Positions 1 through 11,430 of a stretch of 64,000 bases of DNA are shown here, piece after piece. This DNA comes from Chrysoperla carnea. Lineage: Eukaryota > Arthropoda > Insecta > Neuroptera > Chrysopidae. Made by a program: the position numbers and the translations under genes. The DNA lies in assembly GCF_905475395.1 (NCBI RefSeq), contig NC_058338.1, forward strand, positions 98,627,435 to 98,691,434. Direction: 5' to 3'. The notes beneath the pieces were generated by a model. That model searched no databases and was not told the DNA's origin. It saw nothing but the letters and a program-made list of their open reading frames with translations. How positions within the stretch are numbered: position 1 is the stretch's first letter; each line of letters starts with the position of its first letter.

Positions 1-92
1 TACATCATAAAATCAATAAATATTATTATTTATCTTAATAAACACTTTCAGCAAAGCTAGTAATTGGATACGTGGAGACATACTCCAATAAA

Positions 93-840
93 CGAGGTGA
101 AAACAAAAACGAAATCTCTAAATTTTGACCTATAGCACCGATTTTGATGAAATTGTAAAATTAAGCTTTGTTCACTGTCTAGATCAAACGACCTATAGAG
201 CCTAGTGGTGCTCCTGTGCAGGGGGTGGCAACCACCCTTTCTAAGGGGTAAAAATATATGTTGAAAATGGCAACGAAAATCGGTAGACCGATGGAATCTA
301 AGCAAAAAGTGTCATTTAAGTATATTTCGAAATACTTGCCAAGCTATTGGCGATTGAAGAGTTATTGTGGTAAAGTCATCAGTTTTTGTTCTGAATAAAA
401 CATTAAAAAATAGTATGAGAAACTTTCTTTTCAATATAACTCTGTTAATTTTCGTGCAAATGACTTGAAATTTTGTTCATAACTAAATACGGTTTTTTGA
501 AAACGTCAAATTTTTCAGTTATATAACGTTAAATACTCTGAATTTAAATCGCCAATAACTCTAAAAAATCGAAAGTATTGACTTTTCAAAATATACTTAA
601 ATGGCACTTTTTTTTATTAGATTTCATCACTCTATCGATTTCCGTTGCTATTTTCAACATATATTTTTACCCCTTAGAAAGGGTGGTTACTGCCCCCTGG
701 GAAAAAGCACCGCTAAACATGGTATAACTTTTGATCTAGAGGGTAGTCAAAGTTTAATTCCAAAGTCAACCGAAGCTATATTTTAATTCCAAAGTCAATC
801 GGAGCTATAGGAAAGAATTTAGAGTTTTATGCCTCGTTTA
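93..840. mobile_element. Foldback element FB1, arms about 270 bp
   Basis: The left arm (about 93-360) is the reverse complement of the right arm (about 541-840). Both carry a block reading 'aaccaccctttctaagg' then 'ggtaaaaatatatgttgaa' on the left and its complement on the right. The mirrored arms also explain why short open frames on opposite strands encode nearly the same peptide, so those frames are not genes. The loop (361-540) includes a segment shared with 49200-49530 in the opposite orientation. No transposase is visible, so this is probably a non-autonomous foldback transposon. No target duplication was identified. Confidence 0.7.
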
Positions 841-2056
841 CTGAAGTAACTGTTCTTAATAGTTTATTAGATTCTAAAGTTTATTAACATTGGCATAAGA
901 AGTGGATGAAAATATAGACTTTCGTCTTTCTATATGGTGAGGTCAAAGGCGCATTATTTCTAAGGCAAACTAGGCATGTGCCAAATGCACAAAGTTAAAA
1001 AGGTGTGCATGCGTGGAAATTTTTTAACCAAGACAAAAATATTAACATAAAATTAATTGCGTAAGCAAGTGTACATCAATACTCGAGCTATTTTAGAGAT
1101 GTCAAACTTGGAAAGAACAAAGTACGGTTTTAAAGCACACTACTTTAAAATTTGAAGTTCCCGAGGTTCTAGTAATAACTCGGGCATATTAACCCATTAT
1201 TATAGATTCTTTAATTCTATAGAAATGTAGAGCTTCCGAAGCGCGTACTGCCTTCTTGATTATTACTACATCGTCTAACGTAACTTGGTAAGTAGATAGC
1301 TGCAGATCCAGATTTACACATTTTATCCAAAAATTATCACGGGATAGGACATCACGCTCTGCTAGTTATAAGTACTAGTAAAAATTTATATTATACGGCC
1401 GCTAGAGATGCGCCGATGTGATGCTTACCTAGAGCTCTCTCTACTATTAATCACTTCTGCGTAAGATATTGTAAAAATTTATATAGTTTAATCTGATTTT
1501 TTGAAAATTAATATCGGTATGTTTGGCAGTAAAAAAAAATTTCATTCTCGTATTACGATTAAATATCAACTTCTTTTTTGCCAAACTAACCTTTACTAAT
1601 CCTATAAAGAAGGAAAAGATACGTTTTCGATTCATTTAAGCAAAAAAAAAATGATTTAAGAAATTTCTTTGGGATCATCAAATCGGAGCAATTTTTTACT
1701 CAAAGAATTTTTCTACAGCCAAATATTTTGAGCTGAACTTTGTCTGGTAGAGCTTTATTATCTTGTATAATTGTTTTATTACATTTTAAATGAAACACCT
1801 GTATATAAATACAAGCAATAAACCACTTTTTCTGTGACATTATTTACTGTAAACTGATATTTACTTGCATTCTTTCTTTAACACATGTAAATTGAAAAAC
1901 CTCAAAGGCAAGAGATGTCATACATTACAACCGATTTTTTCAAAATTTTACGTTGACAGTAATAATAATATTACTTTGATGAACGCACCTTTAAATACTC
2001 ATTGTACCTCCTTCTACGGGTTGTATTTTTTACAACTGTATTATCAAAATAGCTAA
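841..2056. other. AT-rich intergenic stretch, no gene seen
   Basis: Only short frames typical of AT-rich noncoding DNA occur here. I see no conserved motif, RNA gene or clear repeat boundary. Confidence 0.5.
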
Positions 2057-2400
2057 TGTACGTTTGTTTATAAACTATTCCAAATGATTTCTATTGAAAA
2101 CTGAAAATCGCAAATAGTTTACATAGCGACTTTAACAGTCAGAAGCCATTTTTGAAAAGATTTGAGCCGGTCTAGATTTTAATGGTCTCCGACTATTAAA
2201 GTCAGGGATATGCATATGTAATCATTACACATTTATATGTAAACTACTAAGCTTTTTTTTCAGTTTTTATTTAACGTAGTCGGGTTTTTTATCTTTTAAT
2301 TTATTTTTTTATTTACTTTCTTGTACGAAGCTTTATCAACAATTTTCGACTTTCAGTTTTCAATAGAAATATTTATTTTGACTAGTTTATAAAACGTACA
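2057..2400. mobile_element. Short foldback element with terminal 'tgtacgtt'
   Basis: The left end (tgtacgtttgtttataaact, then ctattgaaaactgaaaatcg) is the inverse of the right end (cagttttcaatagaaat, then agtttataaaacgtaca). A smaller internal inverted pair (cgactttaacagtc near 2126 and cgactattaaagtc near 2188) lies between the arms. It is noncoding and looks like a MITE. No target duplication was resolved. Confidence 0.6.
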
Positions 2401-2432
2401 ATGGTGGCATGTGGTGTTCACGACCGATTATT

Positions 2433-2652
2433 TTTAACCGGCTTCAAACAAAAAAGGAGGAGGTTATCAATTCGACTGTATTTTTTTTATGTGTGTTACC
2501 TCAGAACTTTCGACTGGGTGAATCGATTTTGATGATTCTTTATCTATTTGAAATCAGGTGCTTTCCGTGTGATCTTTCATTTTGGTCCAGTTCTGACAAC
2601 GAAATCCTTGAGAAAACCATTTTGTAAAAGTTTTCCTTTTGAAGTCGGTTTC
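2433..2652. mobile_element. MITE-like repeat with 'aaccggcttcaaa' ends
   Basis: The left end (aaccggcttcaaac, 2435-2448) is inverted at the right end (ttttgaagtcggttt, 2637-2651). A related end (accgacttcaaaaaaaaag) recurs at about 19795. From memory, repeats with this kind of end are widespread in insect genomes; I could not check that here. The open frame inside is incidental. Confidence 0.55.
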
Positions 2653-3852
2653 CTTTTTGATAAAAGTTTTTTTTTATTTATTAGTCTCAAGATTTTTTGT
2701 CATACTAACACAATTAAATACGTTTGAATCACTGTTGACTATAGTCCCATTTATTTCTATTTTATAAACAATGGTAATTACAGCATGTACCAAAAGAAGT
2801 TTGTTTCAAAGAAGCATGTTAAAGAGGGTGTCCAAAAATGACCCCCCTAAGATAACCAAACTATTCGAGATATGTACAATTTTCAAATATTTTTGGTTTC
2901 TTTATTCAAGTATTGTAATATTGGCATACCAATTCCTTTTTATTTGTTCCAATATTTAGAACTATTCAAACTTTTTTAGATGGAATTTGGTAAAAATAGG
3001 TCGGTAAAATGATTCCATTGCGTTTTTTACCAAAAATTAATAATTGTTTTTTTACATTACATCAAGAATTAGTATAAACATAAAAATCACTCTAAATCAA
3101 CACATTCAAGGCTGGGATGATGGGAGATCTTTATAATTTACACTCAAAATAAGGACCATTTTAACCAATATAAAAGGGATCATTTAACCCGAAATGGCAC
3201 ATTTTTTAATATCGTCATAAAAAACTAACCTTAAAATTTATTATACGTATTATTAAAAGTCAACAGAAGAATAAAACAACCAGCTGGCGAAAACTAACAC
3301 AAAAAAAAGAAATTTTACGTTGAAATTTTTGAAACTGAAATATATAAAATTTTTTAAAAGCAGTCAAATTAATATTTTTGCTACGAAACACCAAATAATT
3401 TATACATCACTGTAAGTGTTTGCTCAACGATTAATTTGATCACATGGAAGCTATTTATTGATTATCGATAATTACATAATACATGGCTTTAAAAGTTCAC
3501 TTATAACAACGAGGGATCATTATGTAGGTAGCACTTTCGCCTATTTTTCAAATTTTTTATTTAGTTACATATTGGATAGAATTTTGCTGATTTTTTGTAG
3601 CAACGTTATCAAAATTTCAAAATGGTTATTTTGTACTATTAATAAGTAAGTATTAATAATTTTGAGATAAAATTGCTGGATAATTTTAATTTTTATTATA
3701 ATTGATTTTTGGATAATATATTTTAAATTTAGTGACAGTGTTCTTTATAAATATGTAAAATAAATAATAGGTAGATATCTTTTGAAGTAATTCTAGATGA
3801 TCCTCTAGGATATACATTTCAAAATATAGTCTGGTTTTCTCAACTACATTTT
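2653..3852. other. AT-rich intergenic stretch, no gene seen
   Basis: No coding region or RNA gene is recognised. A fragment near 2825 (gggtgtccaaaaatgaccc) resembles a TIR-element end, but I found no partner end. Confidence 0.45.
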
Positions 3853-4338
3853 TATACCATGTATATATGTAGATAATATATATCATGGTATATTAAGTTT
3901 AGTCCCAACTTTGTAACGCTTAAAAATATTGATGCAACAAACAAAAGTTTGGTATAGGTAGTTATAAAATCTATTTCTAATTGTCCGTCTGAATGTCTGC
4001 CTGTCTGTCTGACTACCTGTGGATACGATAACTCAAAAACGAAAAGAGAGCTTCCTCAGGACGTAAAAAGTGAGGCTAAGTTCGTAAATGAGCAACATAG
4101 GTTAACTAGGTCTTGGGCTGTAGGATCCATCTAGTAAACCGTTAACTTTTGTAAGGTGTAAGGTGTAAGGAGGATGTAAGAAGAAGGATACTTTTATTCA
4201 TTGTGTAAGAAGGATACTCTTATTCATTGTAGAGACTTTCTTTACTTACATGTCGTAACCAAACAAACGAACACGTAATCAACATTGTCTATACATGGTA
4301 TTTCAACAGTTAACTCAGTCAATTGGTTGTTTTCACTT
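3853..4338 (+). repeat. Dispersed repeat family A, copy 1 (rearranged)
   Basis: It begins with 'taccatgtatatatg' and ends with 'caattggttgttttcactt', as the other family A copies do. In between are the family's diagnostic stretches: a run of gtc-type microsatellite, 'gataactcaaaaacgaaa', 'caggacgtaaaaagtgagg' and 'taaaccgtta'. About 4155-4255 is rearranged, with short duplications (gtaaggtgtaaggtgtaagg). Family A has an 11-bp inverted pair near its ends (taccatgtata and tatacatggta). No protein is encoded. Confidence 0.8.
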
Positions 4339-4441
4339 GTTTGTCTCAAATTTAAGGTCTAGCTTGAGCCTATGAATTCATTTATTTATTTATTAATTTG
4401 CGAGTATATTTACATATAATATTATATGGTTATCGAATGAA

Positions 4442-4502
4442 GGAGGGGGGCCGCTTAAAAGGTATTGTTCCCCGGGCGCCAGTTAAGCTCGCTACGCCAC
4501 TG
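4442..4502 (-). mobile_element. Solo end of a hAT-like MITE
   Basis: The segment ending in 'ttaagctcgctacgccactg' matches the right end of the complete MITE at 11121-11430. No matching left end with an 8-bp duplication was found, so this is a truncated copy. Confidence 0.5.
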
Positions 4503-4829
4503 CTTCAATGTACTAAAGAGTTGATTTTGTTCTATCGCACTTGTTCATAATGTGTACTTGAACTTTGTTCATTTTGTAAATCACTTATGAATATGAATAT
4601 TTCTACCTACGATTTTATTCTTGAAGATGAGTTTTCAAACACACATTCATATCATATGTTCTCTAGGTCTAGGACATCAATCATAAAAATTATTTATTAT
4701 TTTAATTCGTTTTTATAAAGTATGTTTATTCAAGTGGATTAAAATATTTATCTTTACAATATTTAAACAAAATATGAAAGTTCCAGCTGAATCTCATGTA
4801 GGTACTTACTTCTAGGTAGGTATATCTAT

Positions 4830-5045
4830 ATCTATAAAATGCTTTGTCCTGAATGACTGACGGATCATTTCACAGCCTAAACCGCTGATCGTAGAGACAT
4901 GAAACTTGGATAGTGTGTTTTTTGTATTATGTAGGCATCCGATAAGAAAGGATTTTCCAAAATTCACTCCCTAAGGGGGTAAAAAGGGGATGCGATTTTG
5001 TATATGGAAAACCCTAGTTAATAATTTTATACACAAATATAGATC
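4830..5045 (+). mobile_element. Helitron-like 5' end
   Basis: It starts with 'tctataaaatgctttgtcct', followed by 'gaatgactgacggatcattt' and 'cacagcctaaaccgctgatc'. The element at 21191-21854 carries the same terminal block in the opposite orientation. Beginning with TC after an A fits a Helitron 5' end. No 3' end was found downstream, so the copy is probably truncated. Confidence 0.5.
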
Positions 5046-5566
5046 AACGTATGCATGTTTGTCATGTTACTATAGTTTTTTTTAAATTCATGAGGTTTAT
5101 CATATTTACAGAGAATTTTAATTATTTTTTCCCACAAGTGGTATGTAGCGAATCTTTCTTTATAATTTGAAAGTCTGTAACTATATTTTATCGTTGTACG
5201 AAATATTTGAAACGATTATTATACTGCTGTATATTTAAGGTTTTAACCGACAGAAAAAGTCGAGGGCAAAACCATTGGAGATAGAAATTTGAACTATTTT
5301 TAAAGGAAAAATAGTATAATAGATTTATTTTGTAAGAAAATCAAATATCTTAGAAAGAATATTTAATACAGAACTACTAATAGAGAAAATATCTGTTTGA
5401 TTTATTCTTTCCTCTCATGAACACCATGTTCCTATTCATATTTTAAGTATTGAAATTGGTATCCAATTTTTGTTCATAAAAATAAATACACACTAATCAA
5501 ATAAAGATGGGTTTTATTGTATTTGTCATAAATTTAAAATCAAAAATGAATTGAATATTTTCACAG
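5046..5566. other. AT-rich sequence before a candidate exon
   Basis: There is no gene-like frame. The 3' part would be an intron if the candidate exon at 5567 is real, since it ends in 'attgaatattttcacag'. Confidence 0.4.
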
Positions 5567-5643
5567 CGGATAATAACATGGATCCTGGTTTACAACCTGA
5601 TGTTTTAAGGAAATTCAAGTTTGTTGAGGAACAATTAAATTAA
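5567..5643 (+). CDS. Candidate 3'-terminal coding exon of an unidentified gene
   Basis: A good acceptor (gaatattttcacag) is followed by 2 nt completing a codon. A 24-codon frame then runs to TAA at 5641-5643 and reads DNNMDPGLQPDVLRKFKFVE with four more residues (EQLN). The composition (charged, Leu/Phe-containing, few Asn/Ile runs) looks more like protein than the surrounding AT-rich DNA does. No partner exon is visible upstream in the window, and I do not recognise the peptide. It could also be a remnant of a dead gene or chance. The phase requires an upstream exon that leaves one nucleotide over. Confidence 0.35.
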
Positions 5644-6134
5644 AAATATTTGTCAATAATTGAAGTATAATTTTATTTTAGAAATATCTATTTTATATGA
5701 TACCATTCGTGAGCCATTACAAAGTTATACTTTAAGCTAGTGTATTTTTAGAAAAAAAAATTGCTCCTCCGTCATTACAACAATGCAGCGATTTTTTACA
5801 TGTTAATTATCGAAAACCATCAGTAATGAATTTATGGAAAGATGAGTACCCCTTCTCCAGGGGAAGGGGTCCCAGAGGGTAGTTATATCAAACCTAGGAC
5901 CTTGTTGATATAAACCCTGATCCGAAATTTCACTGCTGTCCCCTTAGCCTCTCCTTAGAAAATCCCATTTTCCTGTATTTTGAAATGTTTTCCCTAGGGT
6001 GTGGCCTTCTCGAATGTTCTCGTATATGGGGTCATACCAATCCTAGGAACACCTTAAGGTCTAGCCTTGTGTCAAGTTTGATCGAAATCGTTAGAGCCAT
6101 TTTTTTTCGATCACAATACTTTATTATATTTATA
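5644..6134. other. Intergenic stretch
   Basis: No gene is recognised. It contains a GC-richer patch (about 5845-6090) with short runs such as 'ccccttctccaggggaaggg', which is a local palindrome. Confidence 0.4.
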
Positions 6135-7086
6135 ACTAGCTGACCCGGTGAACTTCGTATCACCTGCAACTTTTTTTTACAACTTTTGGTTCGTGATTAT
6201 GTCAACCTTTAGACTCTAATTTATTTTTGTCAAAAATTAACACTGGTTGTATTATCTACGGTTAAAATGGTATTAGGTTATTAAATGAAACTTGTTGGTC
6301 ATTTTAACATGTTTTATGTGTTTTATTAACACAACAAAATATAATCAATACATAACAAAACATAATAAATATATCTATTCAATTTAAAGCTTTTTGATAA
6401 ACTACGTTTTCAGTTTGGTTTTTCGGAGCATAAATATATAAAGACGATGGCTTTCCTACACGTGAACACGCGAAATATAGTTGTCCATGCGAGAAGCATG
6501 GAAATTCTAAATTAATCCCGCAAACTTCCAACGACTGGCCTTGCGATTTGTTTATGATCATCGCAAAGGCCAGGCGCACAGGTATGTTAATAAACATACA
6601 CAATATAAACAATATGGGAATAAACACAAATAAAACAAAAGTAATGACAAACATTCTTCTTGAGTTTCTTCTTGAAATTTTTGGTTATGTTTTACAAACT
6701 GAATATAGATAAATAGTATAACTTCGCAGTATACTTGTACTTATAATTTATTGTAAGAGAACACTAAATTATAAAATGAATATTCTAAACAAAGATAGCT
6801 CTAAACATATATTAAATAGATATAGACAGTACAGCTTACATTTAATAAATAAAGATCGACATATAAGATTTAAATGTAAGTAGGTTTGAACTATCCTTGT
6901 TTAATAAATAAATGGTATATGTACAGTTATGAAGTCCCACAGGAATGCTGTCGAACGGGATAAAAAGTATCCTATGTTATTCTCGTGGCTCTAAACTACC
7001 TCCCTGCCAATTTTCAGCTAAATCGGTTCAGCCGTTCTTTAGTTATAAGTAGTGTCACTAACACGACTTTGTTTTATATATATAGA
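6135..7086 (-). mobile_element. Helitron, non-autonomous, with helicase remnant
   Basis: Read on the - strand, the element starts with TC (tctatatatataaaacaaag, 5' end at 7086) and ends in CTAGT at 6135. The 3' end is preceded by a hairpin with stem ggtga/tcacc. It is flanked by A on the left and T on the right in + coordinates, which fits Helitron insertion between A and T. It contains a fragment of a Helitron helicase in the same orientation (6379-6654). At 952 bp it is far too short to be autonomous. The same 3' hairpin and CTAGT end recur at 37763. Confidence 0.7.
6379..6654 (-). pseudogene. Helitron Pif1-type helicase, C-terminal fragment
   Basis: The frame contains 'VRLAFAMIINKSQGQSLE', then 'FSHGQLYFACSRVG' and 'YAPKNQTENVVYQKAL'. 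These correspond to the last motifs (V and VI, with the SQGQS and SR-containing blocks) of the Pif1-like helicase domain of Helitron RepHel proteins. Only about 65-70 residues align with the family. The hydrophobic N-terminal 25 residues of this frame do not look like helicase. The Rep nuclease and the Walker motifs are missing, so it is a dead fragment carried inside the 6135-7086 element. Confidence 0.8.
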
Positions 7087-8199
7087 TATAATAAAGTAAA
7101 AAGGAAAATCAATGTTACAATGTCAGCGAGTATCATGGGCAAAACTTCATTTTCCATAATCCATAAAATTGTGAACAAAAGGGAGGATAAGTGAGGGCTA
7201 TAACGTGATAGTCTTTGTTTTAAAAAGAAATTGCCCAGCAATGCGGACGAGTGTCTGCTATAAATAAATATAAGATTACTTCCTAGATTTCAGAAATACT
7301 TATGGTACCTGATTTCTACAAAACTTTAAAGATACGCGTCTCAAAATAGTCTTTGGTTTTAACATCATTTTATTTGCTACGGTTAGCTTCTATTTCAAGT
7401 CATTTTTCAGGCCAAAAAGTTTTAACAATGTGAAAGGAAAACGCAAAAATATTATAAGAAATTGTCCCAGCTAAATTGTCTGAATTTTTGGTTTGATGTT
7501 GTTCTAAGCTTTCTTAATAGATGTCTCAATGGGCAAAGAAAACTTATGAACAGTTTTGTATTTATTACTCATTTTATCTACTGATAAAGCAATATTTCAG
7601 TCTCATTTTAATATAGTATGTACCTAGTTGTAAATTATATTTTGATATGTAAATATTTTTTTGATCTTTTATTGAGAATTCATTACTTTACATAAAAACA
7701 CGGAAATAAATGCATATATAATTTTAAAACACAGGAAAAATTCATTAAAATACTAAAATCATAGATAATAACTAAAATACATTATTTTACCCAAAAACTT
7801 CTGAATGGATTTGATTCAAACTGTACAATGACATAGCTCATACATCAGACTAACACACGACCTATAATTTATAAAGATATATTTAAACAAAAGAAAATTA
7901 ATTAATTAAATTTAGCCTGACATTTGCTGCGCCATCTATTAGCATCATTTTGAACCATAAATTAAATATTTCAGTAAAAATGTTAAACGGAAATTTAAAA
8001 ATAGTAAAAATACAATTCATGGCCATCTGTTCTGACATACTCAATTAATTATGACTATTTTACATTTACAGAAGGGGGGTTAATGAGAGCAAGGGATTTT
8101 AAGGGTATAGCACGGTGGTCTTTACCAATCTTTACTTTTAAACCCAGCGAAGTAGTATATTTAAAAATAATGTATTTTCATACAAAATATTATCCCTCT
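7087..8199. other. Intergenic stretch with a Helitron-like tail
   Basis: There is no gene. Around 7140-7250 a segment ending in 'attgcccagcaatgcggacg' resembles the Helitron-like 3' region at 25190-25314 (gcccagcgaagcgg). The remainder is AT-rich without recognisable structure. Confidence 0.45.
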
Positions 8200-8560
8200 A
8201 TTCCACCCCTTATGGTTCATTACAAAGTTGTCGAACATTAAATTTGCTAAAATTTGGGGTTAAACGAATTTCTAGACTTAATAATAACCGAGATACAGCC
8301 GAGGTCATAGTTGTAATAAACTGTCGATATTGATGTGCGATTAACATAATTATCATGGAAAAGATAGTAATAAATAGTTATAGGACCAAAACCTTCATTT
8401 TTTGGCTACTTTTTTACATTTGGAGAAACTTAGTCTAAATTTGATCAGCTGTTATTGTCTCGGTTATGGTTGAGACTAGGAATTCGTTTAACCTACCAAA
8501 TTTGAGAAAATTTACTGTTCCACAACTTTGTCGTGAACAATAGAACACAAAATGTGCCTT
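8200..8560. mobile_element. Foldback element, arms about 90 bp
   Basis: The left arm (about 8221-8312: acaaagttgtcgaacattaa, taaacgaatttctag, ataaccgaga) is inverted in the right arm (about 8447-8540: tctcggttat, ctaggaattcgttta, ttccacaactttgt). It is noncoding. The outer limits are approximate. Confidence 0.6.
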
Positions 8561-8732
8561 ACTAACAAGATATAAGCGAAAAACTAAAAGAAGTCCGAAA
8601 ATTTTATGGGTTTTGGTCCCGCTTCAAGTTAGCACAGGGTCCTTGAGGCCGCAAACTTAGGATAGATATTCTAGAGTACCCCCAAATAGTTTAAAAATTT
8701 CATTAAGTTCTCTTTCCTTTTTTATATATCCT

Positions 8733-9098
8733 TAGGCCAATAGAATTACGGATTGTACGTGTTGTTGTTGGTCACAGGTCATTTGTTTGCAAAAAAATGT
8801 TTAAAAGAAAATTACCCCTACATCTTGTAGCTTATACTTCAAAGAACAAAATTAGCTTTGAAACGTTTCATCTGATCTAATAGTTTTTGCACAACTCCAT
8901 TTAGCACTAGGTGTCTGAAAAAAGTGATTGACTTTGAGCAGCCGAATTTGCTGAATAACTCCAGTCCCCAGGTGCCGTGCGAGCGGACTCGGCAGGTCCA
9001 TAATGTGAGTAGCCCCCCTCCATAGATTAAAACCACTTCTGACCTGTGACCGACAACAACACGTAAGCCATATCTTTTTCCGTTATTCTATTGGCCTA
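8733..9098. mobile_element. TIR element (MITE), ends 'taggccaatagaat'
   Basis: A 14-bp terminal inverted repeat is exact (taggccaatagaat at 8733 and its complement ending at 9098). A second internal inverted block (cgtgttgttgttggtcacag near 8759 and ctgtgaccgacaacaacacg near 9043) follows. The length is 366 bp. The centre is GC-richer (about 8940-9010). No transposase is present, and no target duplication is clear. Confidence 0.7.
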
Positions 9099-9314
9099 CC
9101 TGGATTATAAGCATATAAGGGAAATAGCGACAGACATAGCGACTTTGTACCTATTGATATTGATATTGATAAACTATAATAATCGAAAATGTGTTAATAC
9201 AGAAAACAATAAAAAAATTTTCGTACATTATTACAAGTGTTAAGGTTGAGCGGACAGTATCTACACTATACTTTTTTTTTAACAAAAAATAAAATTTTTA
9301 AACTATAAATTATT

Positions 9315-10172
9315 TTTATACCATGTATATATGAAATATACATAGTATATTAAGTTTAGTCCAAAGTTTGAAACGCTTGAAAATAATGATGCTAGGAAAA
9401 AAATTTAGTCATAGGTGTTCATAAAATCACCTAATTAGTCCATTTCCGGTTGTCCGTCCGTCCGTCCGTCTGTGGACACGATAACTCAAAAACGAAATAA
9501 GATATCGAGCTGAAATTTTTGCAGCAAACTCAAGACGTAAAAAGTGAGGTCAAGTTCGTAAATGAGCATCATAGGTCAATTGGGTCTTGGGTCCGTAGGA
9601 CCCATCTTGTAAACCGTTAGAGATAGAACAAAAGTTTAAATGCAAAAAATGTTCCTTATCAAAAATTAAACAACTTTTGTTTGAAACATTTTTTCGTAAA
9701 CATGACTGTTTACCCGTGAGGGCGTCAATTAAGCGGAAATTTTATAATATGTACTATACTTGATTATCAGTTATGTATGTTCACATGTTTGTATGTGTAA
9801 TGTGATAAAGAAACAGGCGCGGATCTAAGGGAGGGGGTCACAGGGGTCATGACCCCCCCCAAAACAGCCCGCATTTAAAAAAAAAAGAGCTGAATCAATA
9901 TTTTACAAACCGAAAAAAAAAAAAAAAAGAAAAAAAAATTAGACGAATTTTTGCATGCGAGTATTCTGATTTTGTTTTTGATTCATTGGAGAAATTCAGT
10001 TTTCTTTGTTTATTTGGTTTTTTTGTTATTTTATTGAAAAACAAAAATGACAAAAATCCTACGACCCCCCCCCCCACCGAAAAAAATTTCTAGGTCCGCG
10101 CCTGTAAAGAAATCAACACTGACTATGCATGGTATTTCAACAATTAACTCAGTCAATTGTTTGTTTTCACTT
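9315..10172 (+). repeat. Dispersed repeat family A, copy 2 (interrupted)
   Basis: It runs from 'ttataccatgtatatatg' to 'caattgtttgttttcactt' and holds the full family A core. It includes (gtcc)n near 9450, 'gataactcaaaaacg', 'aggacccatcttgtaaaccg' and 'gtttacccgtgagggcg'. The 291-bp MITE at 9814-10104 interrupts it. Copy 6 (38543-39182) shows the same site uninterrupted. Confidence 0.85.
9814..10104. mobile_element. hAT-like MITE with 8-bp target duplication
   Basis: The ends are imperfect inverted repeats (caggcgcggatcta and taggtccgcgcctg) starting with CAG, as in hAT elements. The 8-bp direct duplication 'taaagaaa' flanks it at 9806-9813 and 10105-10112. It interrupts family A; copy 6 shows the unoccupied site around 39113. 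The interior has C runs and A runs with no coding capacity. Confidence 0.85.
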
Positions 10173-10541
10173 TTTTTTTTTTAATTTATATAGCATGTAG
10201 TACTAGTAATCGGATTTATGTAGTTATTTAATTATTAAAAACCATGTAAAAATAAGATAATTACAAAATTTTCTTTTAGTCAGATATTTTTTTTAATTTT
10301 AACGTTATATTGGTACGTAATTTCTTTGATAAAAGTAGAAGTTTTTACTTTTTAATTTATAGAAGGTGCAGCAACGTTATTAAAACATCAATTTTTAAGG
10401 ATTAATTACACTAAAAACTTTAGTCAATTTTTTTTTTTTTTCAAAATATAATTTTATATTTAAGTATGAGTTAGCAATTAATAACATATCAAAAATTCAG
10501 ATTTTTATCTACACATTGCCTTGATGTCCGCTCAACCTTAA

Positions 10542-11120
10542 GATCAGAGCTCTTAGACAATGAAAAAAAAATTAATTAAAAATTAATAAATAAAAAATAT
10601 TAATCCAAAAACTTTCTAAATATTCGTGGCCATTACCGAAAATATTATTATTATAATTTATTTAAACACACTTTTATTTAATAAATATTTGTTATTGTAA
10701 TAGGTAGGTATGTTCTTTTTAAATAATTTCTATTAATAAAAATGGGAAGGAAAGTCACTTGAAATTGTCATATAAAAATCTGATATCTGACTCCCTTGTA
10801 CTCTCTTAAAATAATCGAAATGGATTCGGAACTAGCCTACATTGAAAATTTCATAAGTGGATTGATTAATTCATAAATTTTGAGTTATGCAACGAATTCA
10901 AATTTTTTGAATTCGTTGGTCAGGCAAGACTTGCAAACCCAACACTAAGACCAATATTACTCTTATACAGGACCGTTTTTAGGCTTTTGGAGACACTGCC
11001 ATATTAACGGTGCTTCTTCTTTGCAAAAATTTATTTGACAGGTAGATCCAGAACGCACTCCAATTTGTTTTGTGTATGGCTTCGTCATTATTGATAAAGA
11101 AAAGAGATATAGGCTCACTC
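10542..11120. other. AT-rich intergenic stretch
   Basis: No gene or repeat boundary is recognised. Confidence 0.45.
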
Positions 11121-11430
11121 TAGTGACGTAGCGAGGGGGAGTAAGAGGGTGCATCATAACCCAGGTGCTACTCACTAAAGGCGCCAAATGGTTAAAAAAA
11201 CAAAAAATTGTTTGATAATCTATAATATAAAAATGAATCTCTAAATGTGTTGCTAATCGCAAATCTCGAGGGCAGCTGAACCGATTTCGCTAATTCTTTT
11301 CTTATATTATTCCTTGAAGTACAAGTTCTTATGGAGATAAAAATTAAAAAAATTTCCTGAAAAAATCTAAAAACAAAAGGGGTAAAAAATTATTGCGCGC
11401 CGGGAGCGAGTTAAGCTCGGTACGCCACTG
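11121..11430. mobile_element. hAT-like MITE, 310 bp
   Basis: The left end 'tagtgacgtagcgag' is inverted as 'ctcggtacgccactg' at the right end. Near-identical 8-bp flanks (gctcactc at 11113-11120 and gcttactc at 11431-11438) look like a target duplication with one change. The interior includes 'ggcagctgaaccgattt', a phrase also present in the Helitron-like repeats. A solo end of the same family lies at 4442-4502. Confidence 0.7.

Larger units (their letters stand above)
9240..10541. mobile_element. TTAA-flanked TIR element hosting nested insertions
   Basis: The 17-bp inverted repeat ttaaggttgagcggaca (9240-9256) is exactly inverted at 10525-10541. Both ends include TTAA, the target duplication of piggyBac-type elements. 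The arms continue with weaker similarity (atctacac on both sides). The interior has been invaded by family A copy 2, which itself contains a hAT-like MITE. Without these insertions it would be roughly 440 bp and non-autonomous. Confidence 0.6.

Noticed and set aside
57..786. Two short open frames on opposite strands encoding almost the same peptide (HIFLPLRKGG)
   Set aside because: They are mirror images produced by the inverted arms of FB1; no start context, no family and no conservation argue for a gene.
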